The notes under the pieces: generated by a model
Seen by the model: the letters and a program-made list of their open reading frames with translations, nothing else
What the model was told of the DNA's origin: nothing
The model's database searches: none
DNA from: an uncultured Bacteroidales bacterium
GTDB lineage: Bacteria > Bacteroidota > Bacteroidia > Bacteroidales > UBA4417
DNA: 5,898 bases
Direction of reading: 5' to 3'
Assembly: GCA_937965665.1 (NCBI GenBank)
Contig: CALCJE010000409.1
Location: 1-5,898, forward strand
Position numbers and translations under genes: made by a program
Shown here: in pieces, positions 1 through 5,898 of the stretch
Numbering within the stretch: the first letter of the stretch is position 1
How the letters are laid out: each line of letters begins with the position of its first letter

Positions 1-576
1 CATTAAAGCGCCGGTCATGCGGATATAGGAAGCAGAAATTATATCACCTTCAAGTTGTATTTCAATGCCGCCATTCAGAACCGGTCCCAACATCATTAAA
101 GCACTTATAAACTGGCTGCTGATGCCTGCGTTCAGTTTCACCACACCTCCCTGCAAACTATTATTGCCACGAATAATCACCGGCGGATAGCCTTCGTGCC
201 TGGCAAAAGAAAGATCGGCACCCAACTGTAACAAAGCATCAGTAAGCGGTTTAACCGGCCTTTGCTGCATACGTTCAATGCCTGTAATAATCCAGTTGCC
301 GGGTGTAATGGCAAGCAGCGCTGTAAGAAATCGCATCACAGTTCCTGCATTTCCCACGTTAATTTCGGTAAAATGGTCCGAAGCCGGGTCGGTATTGCTG
401 ATTTTGTGCAGGAGTTCCTGCATGGCAACCGTATCAGAAGAATCGGAAATTAAAGTTGCAATTTTTTCACCCCCTGAAATATGATGTATCAGCAGCAGCC
501 TGTTGACGATGCTTTTGCTTAATGGCAGATCAACCGTGCACGATATTGAAGTTGTATGCGTTGAGAGATGCCTCAT
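1..576 (-). CDS. aroA: 3-phosphoshikimate 1-carboxyvinyltransferase (EPSP synthase), N-terminal part, runs off the left edge
   Basis: The enzyme transfers the enolpyruvyl group of PEP to shikimate-3-phosphate in the cytoplasm, the sixth step of the shikimate pathway. The visible 192 codons cover a bit under half of the usual 410-430 residues. Family motifs appear in order: LPLSKSIVNR at 17-26 (K21, S22 and R26 match the substrate-binding Lys, Ser and Arg), SDT at 47-49, GNAGTVMR at 75-82 (PEP site), QQRPVKPLTDAL at 104-115 (R106), SSQF at 153-156 (shikimate-phosphate site) and SASY at 181-184. The reading frame is open to the edge. The start is the ATG at 574-576: an in-frame TGA sits immediately upstream at 577-579, so no longer start exists, and the first motif lies at the expected distance. 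The LPxSKS motif has Leu where Gly or Ala is usual. No Shine-Dalgarno sequence is visible. The gene lies downstream of aroB on the same strand, 160 nt away, and is likely co-transcribed. Identity is clear from the motifs; activity cannot be judged without the C-terminal half. Confidence 0.96.
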   Translation of the reverse strand, partial: MRHLSTHTTSISCTVDLPLSKSIVNRLLLIHHISGGEKIATLISDSSDTVAMQELLHKISNTDPASDHFTEINVGNAGTVMRFLTALLAITPGNWIITGIERMQQRPVKPLTDALLQLGADLSFARHEGYPPVIIRGNNSLQGGVVKLNAGISSQFISALMMLGPVLNGGIEIQLEGDIISASYIRMTGALM

Positions 577-736
577 TCAGAATGATTTAGACCGGAACAA
601 CATAATGATTAATAACTATGATCTCTTTTACCACGGCAGGAAAAAGCTTTTCAGGATAATCTTAAAACATCAGCCTTGACTTAAAGTGCACAGCTGCAAC
701 ATAGTAAAGCTGATTATCCTGCGAAATCTACTGGAA
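577..736 (-). other. aroB-aroA intergenic spacer
   Basis: This 160-nt spacer between two same-strand genes has no TAnnTTTG promoter match for aroA and no hairpin with a T-tract behind aroB, so read-through transcription is the simplest reading. Two odd things are visible. A 9-codon unit including its stop (603-577, peptide MLFRSKSF) ends directly against the aroA ATG. In another minus-strand frame, the one in phase with aroB, there are two stretches of ordinary-looking codons (about 717-665 and 661-590), each closed by TAA. They could be chance or eroded coding sequence. Confidence 0.6.
652..721. repeat. 10-bp perfect inverted repeat in the aroB-aroA spacer
   Basis: CAGGATAATC at 652-661 is exactly mirrored by GATTATCCTG at 712-721, with 50 nt between the arms. 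A 10-bp palindrome, AAAAGCTTTT, abuts the left arm at 642-651. In an aroBA transcript the arms could form a stem closing a 50-nt loop. There is no U-tract, so it is not an intrinsic terminator. An RNA-processing or stability element between the two cistrons is possible; chance is not excluded. Confidence 0.5.
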
Positions 737-1813
737 TTACCAGGGAAAACCCGCTTCGAGATTCATATAGAAATGTAAGCTTTCGAGAATCAGTTTTTCG
801 CCCGGGTACTGATCGTATACCGGTTGCCCGATACTACGGATGAGCGAAAAGTTCAGTTTCGATACACTTGCATTTTTTTTATCGTGGGTCATGTACGAGA
901 GCAGTTCTTCTGTCGATTGTGATTTTAACCTGTAATGCGGGTAAAACCTGGTTACCTGGTTTACAAGCCGTTTCAGGTAGTTTTCGGGCATTCCGAACAT
1001 ATGCATCGAAATAAATGCTTCGCAAACCAGGCCAATTGCAATGGCTTCGCCGTGCAACAGCGGGTCGGGATCATTTTTGTGCGAATATGCTTCAATGGCA
1101 TGCCCGATGGTATGGCCCAGGTTCAGAACCTTACGTATGCCTTTTTCATCAAGGTCCTCGGTTACAATTTTCATTTTCACAGCTGCCGACTCCAGGATAT
1201 CTTTTTCGTTGATGATCTGTTCCGGTGCGTTGAGACCGACCAGGCGATCGAAAAGTGCATCACTGTCAATCATAGCGTGTTTCAGCATTTCGGCATAGCC
1301 CGAAAGTATCTGCCGGGTTGGCAAAGTGCTTAAAAATTCAGTAAAGATAAATACCGCTTGAGGAGGGGCAAAAACGCCTACCTGGTTTTTGATTGCATTC
1401 AGGTTTACCCCCGTTTTTCCGCCAAGCGCTGCATCAACCATGGCGAGCAAGGTTGTAGGGATATGTATAAAATTCATCCCGCGCTTATAGGTGGAAGCTG
1501 CAAACCCACCGATATCAGTGATTACGCCGCCACCCAGGCAGATCATGAGCGAGTTTCGTACTGCACTGCCTTCCACCAGTTGCTCCCATATTTTTTCAAT
1601 GCTTGCAATTGTTTTATTCGATTCAGATCCAGGCACTTCAATAACCAGTGCATTTTCAAGCCCAAGGCATTTCTGCCTCAGATCGGGAAGACAAAACTTG
1701 TTTGTATTTTCATCAACAAGGAGATAAATCCCTGATTTGCTGTATTCAAGAATAATATCCTGAAGTTTACCCCAACCCTGGGCACCTGAATATAGCGTTT
1801 GAGAAATGTTCAT
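737..1813 (-). CDS. aroB: 3-dehydroquinate synthase
   Basis: This cytoplasmic enzyme is NAD- and metal-dependent and converts DAHP to 3-dehydroquinate, the second step of chorismate synthesis. The product is 358 residues from the ATG at 1811-1813, a normal length for the family. The dinucleotide-binding signature LGGGVITDIGGFAAS is at about 93-107. PTTLLAMVDAALGGKTGVN follows at about 119-137, with active-site D127 and K133, then K142. The metal ligands are E175 in GYAEMLKHA (with K178), H234 in LNLGHTIGHAIE and H254 in LLHGEA. The late DKKN motif is at 311-314. A TTG codon at 1826-1828 would add five residues (MIIKP). I prefer the ATG because TTG is a rarer start and the extra residues match nothing conserved; neither start has a Shine-Dalgarno sequence. 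All catalytic residues looked for are present, so the enzyme should be active. It is transcribed toward aroA and away from proline dehydrogenase; its 5' leader may be structured. Confidence 0.97.
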   Translation of the reverse strand: MNISQTLYSGAQGWGKLQDIILEYSKSGIYLLVDENTNKFCLPDLRQKCLGLENALVIEVPGSESNKTIASIEKIWEQLVEGSAVRNSLMICLGGGVITDIGGFAASTYKRGMNFIHIPTTLLAMVDAALGGKTGVNLNAIKNQVGVFAPPQAVFIFTEFLSTLPTRQILSGYAEMLKHAMIDSDALFDRLVGLNAPEQIINEKDILESAAVKMKIVTEDLDEKGIRKVLNLGHTIGHAIEAYSHKNDPDPLLHGEAIAIGLVCEAFISMHMFGMPENYLKRLVNQVTRFYPHYRLKSQSTEELLSYMTHDKKNASVSKLNFSLIRSIGQPVYDQYPGEKLILESLHFYMNLEAGFPW

Positions 1814-1844
1814 AGGTTTAATAATCAACTCATTATTTTAATAA

Positions 1845-1986
1845 ATATGCCTTCAGTTTCAAGCAAGCTGATTCAGGTTTTAGAACTAAACCAGCAATTG
1901 AAATTAATTTCAATGTAACGTAATGCAAAATGGCGAATGAAAAACAAATTGCAGTTGGCTAACCAGGTAAAAACCTGAAGGCATAT
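1845..1986. repeat. 12-bp inverted repeat with alternative pairings (possible leader structure or MITE-like element)
   Basis: ATATGCCTTCAG at 1845-1856 is exactly mirrored by CTGAAGGCATAT at 1975-1986, and three more pairs form after a single-base bulge. The right arm (1970-1986) also matches TTCAGGTTTT at 1872-1881 in inverted orientation over 10 bp, and can form the local hairpin at 1964-1977. One segment therefore has three mutually exclusive partners. In an aroB transcript started from the candidate promoter at 2034-2041, the whole structure would lie in the 5' leader. The arms can also be read as termini of a roughly 140-bp element next to TA dinucleotides (1846-1847 and 1984-1985), as in Tc1/IS630-type MITEs. 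The repeats are certain; their meaning is not. Confidence 0.6.
1897..1914. promoter_or_regulatory. 18-bp perfect palindrome, candidate operator
   Basis: ATTGAAATTAATTTCAAT reads identically on both strands and stands well clear of both start codons in the divergent region. A perfect dyad of this length suits a site for a dimeric regulator. It agrees at 16 of 18 positions with the ArgR/AhrC box (WNTGAATWWWWATTCANW), differing at the symmetric positions 7 and 12. That likeness is suggestive only, since A/T-rich dyads match many consensus sequences. An RNA hairpin with seven pairs and a TTAA loop is the alternative. Confidence 0.5.
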
Positions 1987-2033
1987 AAGTTAAGTTCAAA
2001 TCGGAAAAAAAATTCCGGTGGCTTATACCCTGC

Positions 2034-2041
2034 CAAAGGTA
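2034..2041 (-). promoter_or_regulatory. candidate aroB promoter, Bacteroidota -7 element
   Basis: The minus strand reads TACCTTTG, a full match to the TAnnTTTG -7 consensus of the Bacteroidota primary sigma factor. I see no clear TTTG-type -33 element at the usual spacing. If used, it would give aroB a leader of about 215 nt containing the inverted repeat and palindrome. A six-base match is expected by chance fairly often in such a region, so this is weak. Confidence 0.3.
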
Positions 2042-2114
2042 ACCATTTTATTGCATTGGCTATTGAAAAAAAAGTCCTGGCCAATAAAAAAGTCGGTCTA
2101 CAGGTAAAACACAT

Positions 2115-2145
2115 CTTGCATGCTGTTAAAAGGTTTTTACATTTG
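2115..2145 (+). promoter_or_regulatory. promoter of the proline dehydrogenase gene
   Basis: CTTG at 2115-2118 and TACATTTG at 2138-2145 are 19 nt apart, which fits the Bacteroidota -33 (TTTG-like) and -7 (TAnnTTTG) elements with their normal spacing. The start of transcription would fall around 2149-2153, leaving a leader of only about 7-11 nt before the ATG at 2160. A run of A residues lies directly before the start codon, as is usual for weakly Shine-Dalgarno-dependent translation in this phylum. Confidence 0.6.
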
Positions 2146-2159
2146 CAGCAAAAAAAACC

Positions 2160-3332
2160 ATGCTTTCATTTGAAAATACCGAGATCGCATTTCGCTACAA
2201 AACCAATGCTGATCTGTCGCGTGCACGTATGCTGTTTACCGCAATTGCAAATCCCGGGCTTGTAAAAATGGGAAAGTCCCTCACCTATTTTGCCCTGAAT
2301 ATGCATTTGCCGGTTGCCTGGGCTATAAAGCCTACACTTTACAAACACTTTGTTGGCGGCGAAACACTCGATGAATGTGAAAAAACCGTCAGGTTATTGC
2401 GAAAATTCAAGGTTCATTCCATACTCGACTATTCGGTTGAAGGTGGAAAAGACCAGGTTACCATGCAGCGAACGCTCGACGAAACCCTTCGCTCGGTGAT
2501 ACATGCCGCCAACCATCCCGACATTCCGTTTGCCGTGTTTAAACCTACGGCTTTTGCTTCGCAACAAGTGCTTACCATGGCATCGGAAAATAACATACCG
2601 GATGAAGCAACCGCAAAAGCCATACAATTTTTCAAGGATAGCGTTGAAAAGCTAAGTAAAACAGCATTTGAAAACAACATTCCCATCATGATTGATGCTG
2701 AAGATTCGTGGTACCAGCCCTTTGTTGACCAGGTTGTTACCGAAATGATGGAAAAATACAACAAACAGAAAGCGATTGTTTACAATACATTGCAGATGTA
2801 CCGGACTGACAGGCTCGACTTTTTGAAAGATGCTTTGCGTAAAGCCGAAGAAGGAAATTACTTCCTGGGTATGAAATTTGTTCGCGGAGCTTATATGGAA
2901 AAAGAACGCAAACGTGCTGCCGAAAGGGGTTACCCATCACCCATTCAACCCGATAAAGAAGCTACCGACCGCAATTATGATGCAGGCATTGCATTTTCGG
3001 TGGATCATCTCGATAGGATTTCCGTTTTCAACGGATCGCATAATGAAAAAAGCAACCGGCTGCTAACTGAACAGATGGAAAGGCTGGGCATACCACGCAA
3101 TGAGAATAGAATATGGTTTTCGCAATTATACGGTATGAGCGACCATATAAGTTTCAACCTGGCCGACGAAGGTTATAATGTAACCAAATATATTCCTTAC
3201 GGGCCGGTGCGTAACATATTACCATACCTCATTCGTCGTGCCGAAGAAAACACCTCGATAGCCGGGCAAACCGGGCGCGAACTTGCCTTACTCGAGCAAG
3301 AACGATTACGCCGGAAGAACAAACAAATGTAA
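2160..3332 (+). CDS. proline dehydrogenase (FAD-dependent, monofunctional)
   Basis: The enzyme oxidises L-proline to 1-pyrroline-5-carboxylate and passes electrons through FAD to the quinone pool; it normally acts at the inner face of the membrane. At 390 residues it is a single-domain PRODH barrel without the aldehyde dehydrogenase half of PutA. Motifs in order are LDYSVEG (89-95), MIDAED (177-182), NTLQMYRTDRLDFL (209-222), GMKFVRGAYMEKER (237-250, with K239 and R242), the FAD-contacting NGSHN (291-295), QLYGMSDH (322-329), and YIPYGPVRNILPYLIRRAEEN (344-364), whose R359-R360 pair matches the proline-carboxylate-binding arginines. The N-terminus MLSFENTEIAF is typical of Bacteroidota homologues, which supports the ATG at 2160 despite the very short predicted leader. 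The C-terminal tail is rich in Lys and Arg. No P5C dehydrogenase or proline transporter is in the window, so the second step must be encoded elsewhere. The gene appears monocistronic, with its own promoter and terminator. Confidence 0.95.
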   Translation: MLSFENTEIAFRYKTNADLSRARMLFTAIANPGLVKMGKSLTYFALNMHLPVAWAIKPTLYKHFVGGETLDECEKTVRLLRKFKVHSILDYSVEGGKDQVTMQRTLDETLRSVIHAANHPDIPFAVFKPTAFASQQVLTMASENNIPDEATAKAIQFFKDSVEKLSKTAFENNIPIMIDAEDSWYQPFVDQVVTEMMEKYNKQKAIVYNTLQMYRTDRLDFLKDALRKAEEGNYFLGMKFVRGAYMEKERKRAAERGYPSPIQPDKEATDRNYDAGIAFSVDHLDRISVFNGSHNEKSNRLLTEQMERLGIPRNENRIWFSQLYGMSDHISFNLADEGYNVTKYIPYGPVRNILPYLIRRAEENTSIAGQTGRELALLEQERLRRKNKQM

Positions 3333-3347
3333 CCCTGAAAAATGCTG

Positions 3348-3387
3348 AAACAGCCACATTCGTAACGGATGTGGCTGTTTTTATTTT
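3348..3387 (+). terminator. intrinsic terminator of the proline dehydrogenase gene
   Basis: A stem of about 15 bp (3348-3362 with 3366-3380) is built on CAGCCACAT/ATGTGGCTG, with one G-U pair and a 3-nt loop TAA. It runs into the T-rich tail TTTTTATTTT at 3378-3387. It starts 16 nt after the TAA stop codon. Hairpin strength, position and T-tract are all as expected for Rho-independent termination, so it separates this gene from the downstream sensor gene. Confidence 0.93.
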
Positions 3388-3413
3388 GGCATATCTGTCA
3401 TTAAAACCATAGT

Positions 3414-3421
3414 TAAATTTG
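3414..3421 (+). promoter_or_regulatory. candidate promoter of the sensor gene, -7 element
   Basis: TAAATTTG is a full match to the Bacteroidota TAnnTTTG -7 element, between the terminator and the next start codon. No -33 element is well placed: the nearest TTTG (3385-3388) is 25 nt away, longer than usual. A weaker octamer, CAATTTTG, is at 3433-3440. Use of the first site would give a leader of roughly 75 nt. The surrounding 116 nt (3388-3503) are A/T-rich and otherwise without visible structure. Confidence 0.45.
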
Positions 3422-3503
3422 AATTATTTTCGCAATTTTGTATAAAACCAGAAATACACTAATTTTATCCGCAAACAGTTTTCATCACTAAAATATCTCC
3501 TGC

Positions 3504-5898
3504 ATGAAAAGCAATATATTTTCAATATTCTTTTGTTGTTTTCTTATTGCTTTTGCTTCGATCAGTATTGCGCAGTCGCCATGTATGGTAACTCATTTTA
3601 CGCGAAACCAATATACTGCCGGGAGCCAGAACTGGTCAATTGATATTGACAGGCAAGGATTTGTGTATGCAGCTAATAACAACGGATTACTGAAATATGA
3701 CGGCGTAAGATGGCAGGTTTACCCGCTGCCTTCGCATACCATTTTGCGGTCAGTTACTGTGGGCACCGACGACAGGATTTACACCGGTTCAAACGAAGAG
3801 TTCGGTTACTGGAGTAAAAATAAAACTGCAGGTTTGAAATATACTTCACTGGTACCTTTACTGAAAAACGTAAACCTGCACAACCAGGAAATATGGAAAA
3901 TTGTACAACTCGGTGACAAAGTATATTTCCAGGGATTTTCGTGTTTATTTGTATATGACAAGCATACCGTTACATCTATTCCACTGCCGGGTCCGATTAT
4001 TTTCCTGTTAAAAGCCGGCAACCGGTTATTTGCCCACGCAGTGCAGGGCGGCTTATACGAACTGGTAAACAACAAACTTGTTAAAATAGCTGAAAGCGCT
4101 GATTTGCGGGGCACCGAGGTAAAAACGATATTGCCGTTTAAAAATAACACCTTCCTGGTGGGCACTTCCTCAAAAGGTGTTTTTATTCTCAACAAAGATG
4201 TGCTTACGCCCTGGAATGTTCCTGCAAATCCCCTCCTTAAAGAATTCCAGATCAACAACGGGATGATTTTTGCCAATAAAATCGTCTTTGGAACCATTGT
4301 AAAAGGCTTGTTTGTGCTTGATATGCAAGGCAATATACTGAACCATTTGTACAGCGAAAACAATCTTCAGAACAATACCGTCCTTTCGCTTTGCAATGAT
4401 AATGATCAGAGTATTTGGGTTGGACTTGATAATGGAATTGACAATATCACTTTCGATAATCCTGTCGACATTTACCCGGTGGGAAGCGAAGCCCTGGGAA
4501 CCGTGTACACTGCAGCCCTGAAAGATAACATCTTATATGTAGGCACAAACCGGGGCATTTTTACCTACAAAAAAGAAGGCAGTAAGTTTACTTACCAGGG
4601 CTTTATGAATAATTCGCAGGGTCAGGTGTGGCAGCTTAAAGTTATTGACAACACCCTGTTTTGCGGGCGTAACAACGGAACATTTGTTATCGAAAACAAT
4701 GTGCTTCGGATGCTTACCCACGAAAGTGGTGGTTACATGATACAGAAGATGTTTTTCAGGGGGAGTGAATACCTGATACAAAGTACCTATACCCGGCTGC
4801 TGATCTACAAAAAGACAACTGCCGGTTGGGTTTATAGCCATGCTGTCGAAAATTTTCTGGAACCTGCCCGTTTTATTGAAACTGATCATTTGGGTAACAT
4901 TTGGTTGGGTCATTCGCTGAAAGGTCTATACAAGCTGAGGCTTTCGGATTCGTTGGATAAAATTGTCGATAAACAGGTATTTAACCAGCAAAACGGGTTA
5001 CCAACGGATGGTAATATTAAGGTGTTTAAGATAGCCAACCGCATCGTTTTTTCGAATGGAAAGCAACTATTTACCTGGGACGATATAAAACAAAAGATAA
5101 TTCCTTACACTGAACTGAATAAAAAACTGAAAGGATTTGAAGCTGCAGCTGCGGTAGTTCCTATTGATGATAACAATTACTGGATCTGTACGCGATCAGA
5201 AGCGGCCATATTTAATATTAAAGCAAACGAGCCTGTTATGACGTACCGGCTCATTTTGAGTCTTTTTAATCTCAGCCTGGTTGATGGGTACGAAAACATA
5301 GTGCCGCTGGATGAAAACCTGCATCTCATCTGCCTCGACAATGGGTTTGCCATTTTCAGGAAAAACGAATCACTTCCCATAACAAGCCTTAACAGCCCGA
5401 AACTCGTTTTCCGCGAATTTACCTGCATCAATTCAACCGGCGAAACCCAACATATAGAAATGAATAAACCAGTTCTTACGCTGCCCAATTCATATAACAA
5501 CATTTCCATTTCTTTTTCAACATTACAAAATCCCTGCTCCAGGAAACTGTACCAATATATGCTTCAGGGAATTGACAGAGGCTGGAGTAAGTGGCTCGAA
5601 ACGGCTGAGGTTAAATACACACGACTTCCGGTTGGCACCTACAAACTGAAGGTACGTACCCTTTTGCTCAACGGCACCATAGCTGAATCAGCGCCTTTGG
5701 TTTTCAGGGTAAAACCTGCCTGGTACGCATCGGTAATTGCAATTATTGTTTACATTTTACTTGGATTGGGCGGTATTTTCGCAAGCCAGTATTTTTTCAG
5801 GAAACGTGTTGTTAAACATCATAACCATCTGAACCAACTTGCCGATGAAAAAAGAAAAGCAGAACAACAGCAGGCTGACCAGGAAATTATGAAACTGC
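3504..5898 (+). CDS. two-component-regulator propeller / triple-tyrosine transmembrane sensor, probable LuxR-type regulator, runs off the right edge
   Basis: The 798 visible codons encode a membrane sensor. A signal peptide (K2, hydrophobic about 5-23, likely cut after SIA at 21-23) is followed by a beta-propeller of Reg_prop-like repeats with the recurring pattern 'G.IWvGt..GL..yd'. The clearest blades are at about 44-75, 215-230, 293-317, 334-355 and 458-480. A triple-tyrosine (Y_Y_Y) domain spans about 665-737 (YQYMLQGIDRGWSKW, then GTYKLKVR). A transmembrane helix lies at about 742-763, then RKR (766-768), then a charged, Gln-rich probable coiled coil from about 769 to the edge. The ATG at 3504 is chosen because it gives a complete signal peptide. 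In this family the cytoplasmic part is usually either a coiled coil with a LuxR-type HTH (one-component regulator) or a histidine kinase. The long basic linker ending in EIMKL favours the LuxR type, but that domain lies outside the window. Ligand and targets are unknown. The terminator upstream makes it a separate transcription unit from proline dehydrogenase. Confidence 0.88.
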   Translation, partial: MKSNIFSIFFCCFLIAFASISIAQSPCMVTHFTRNQYTAGSQNWSIDIDRQGFVYAANNNGLLKYDGVRWQVYPLPSHTILRSVTVGTDDRIYTGSNEEFGYWSKNKTAGLKYTSLVPLLKNVNLHNQEIWKIVQLGDKVYFQGFSCLFVYDKHTVTSIPLPGPIIFLLKAGNRLFAHAVQGGLYELVNNKLVKIAESADLRGTEVKTILPFKNNTFLVGTSSKGVFILNKDVLTPWNVPANPLLKEFQINNGMIFANKIVFGTIVKGLFVLDMQGNILNHLYSENNLQNNTVLSLCNDNDQSIWVGLDNGIDNITFDNPVDIYPVGSEALGTVYTAALKDNILYVGTNRGIFTYKKEGSKFTYQGFMNNSQGQVWQLKVIDNTLFCGRNNGTFVIENNVLRMLTHESGGYMIQKMFFRGSEYLIQSTYTRLLIYKKTTAGWVYSHAVENFLEPARFIETDHLGNIWLGHSLKGLYKLRLSDSLDKIVDKQVFNQQNGLPTDGNIKVFKIANRIVFSNGKQLFTWDDIKQKIIPYTELNKKLKGFEAAAAVVPIDDNNYWICTRSEAAIFNIKANEPVMTYRLILSLFNLSLVDGYENIVPLDENLHLICLDNGFAIFRKNESLPITSLNSPKLVFREFTCINSTGETQHIEMNKPVLTLPNSYNNISISFSTLQNPCSRKLYQYMLQGIDRGWSKWLETAEVKYTRLPVGTYKLKVRTLLLNGTIAESAPLVFRVKPAWYASVIAIIVYILLGLGGIFASQYFFRKRVVKHHNHLNQLADEKRKAEQQQADQEIMKL

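Larger units (their letters stand above)
1814..2159. other. divergent intergenic region between aroB and proline dehydrogenase
   Basis: These 346 nt carry the control sequences of two divergent genes and no convincing coding sequence. Besides the separately listed elements, four smaller structures are visible. An all-A/T hairpin at 1820-1837 (AATAAT/ATTATT) lies just upstream of the aroB ATG. A hairpin at 1964-1977 has stem CAGGT/ACCTG. A hairpin at 2002-2017 has stem CGGAA/TTCCG. ATTGGC at 2055-2060 is mirrored by GCCAAT at 2080-2085. The last two have no T-tract on either strand in a position to act as terminators. AAAAAAGTC is repeated directly at 2068-2076 and 2086-2094. Confidence 0.7.

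Noticed and set aside
935..1735. Open plus-strand frames opposite aroB (935-1333, 1358-1735 and smaller ones)
   Set aside because: They lie antisense to a gene with all expected catalytic motifs, show no recognisable domain, and are by-products of its codon use.
1814..1828. TTG at 1826-1828 as the aroB start
   Set aside because: An ATG five codons downstream gives a normal-length AroB; the extra five residues match no conserved part of the family. It cannot be excluded.
2001..2018. Hairpin CGGAA-A6-TTCCG as a regulatory structure
   Set aside because: A five-pair stem around a homopolymer run is common by chance; no partner element or T-tract supports a role.
2055..2085. Inverted repeat ATTGGC/GCCAAT as a terminator
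   Set aside because: The stem is only 6 bp with a 19-nt loop, and no T-tract follows on either strand in a sensible position between divergent genes.
2056..2265. 69-codon plus-strand frame starting at a TTG upstream of proline dehydrogenase
   Set aside because: It overlaps the true start of the proline dehydrogenase gene in another frame, has a rare start codon and a low-complexity Lys-rich N-terminus, and begins before the predicted promoter.
3806..4363. 185-codon minus-strand frame opposite the sensor gene, plus 4533-4913 and 5177-5509
   Set aside because: The opposite strand encodes continuous propeller repeats and a triple-tyrosine domain; the antisense products have no recognisable motifs.
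1..5898. CRISPR array, tRNA/rRNA, IS element with transposase, toxin-antitoxin or defence genes
   Set aside because: I saw no regularly spaced direct repeats, no cloverleaf-like segment and no transposase or defence motifs; the coding space is taken up by the four genes described.

Overview
The window most likely comes from a member of the Bacteroidota. The coding style (A-rich upstream regions, no Shine-Dalgarno sequences), TAnnTTTG-type promoter elements, a short monofunctional proline dehydrogenase of the Bacteroidota type, and a propeller / triple-tyrosine membrane sensor all point that way. Nothing in the sequence fixes a genus.

Layout. On the minus strand lie two shikimate-pathway genes, aroB (737-1813) followed by the first 192 codons of aroA (576 down to the window edge). 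They are separated by a 160-nt gap that holds a 10-bp inverted repeat. A 346-nt divergent intergenic region (1814-2159) separates aroB from a plus-strand proline dehydrogenase gene (2160-3332), which ends at a strong intrinsic terminator (3348-3387). After a fresh candidate promoter, a large plus-strand gene (from 3504) runs off the right edge. It encodes a secreted beta-propeller sensor with a triple-tyrosine domain, one transmembrane helix and the start of a cytoplasmic coiled coil. Its missing C-terminus is probably a LuxR-type DNA-binding domain.

How the genes relate. AroB makes 3-dehydroquinate early in chorismate synthesis, and AroA makes EPSP near its end, so these two share a pathway and probably a transcript. 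Proline dehydrogenase oxidises proline to pyrroline-5-carboxylate and feeds electrons to the quinone pool; no pathway link to aroB is evident beyond the shared intergenic region. The sensor gene has its own promoter, and its signal and targets cannot be read from this window.

The most unusual part is the aroB / proline dehydrogenase intergenic region. It contains a perfect 18-bp palindrome, ATTGAAATTAATTTCAAT, and around it a 12-bp inverted repeat 142 bp across. One arm of that repeat can pair in three mutually exclusive ways. This could be a shared operator, a structured aroB leader, or a small MITE-like element. The genes themselves are ordinary, and I see no evidence of a new multi-gene system.
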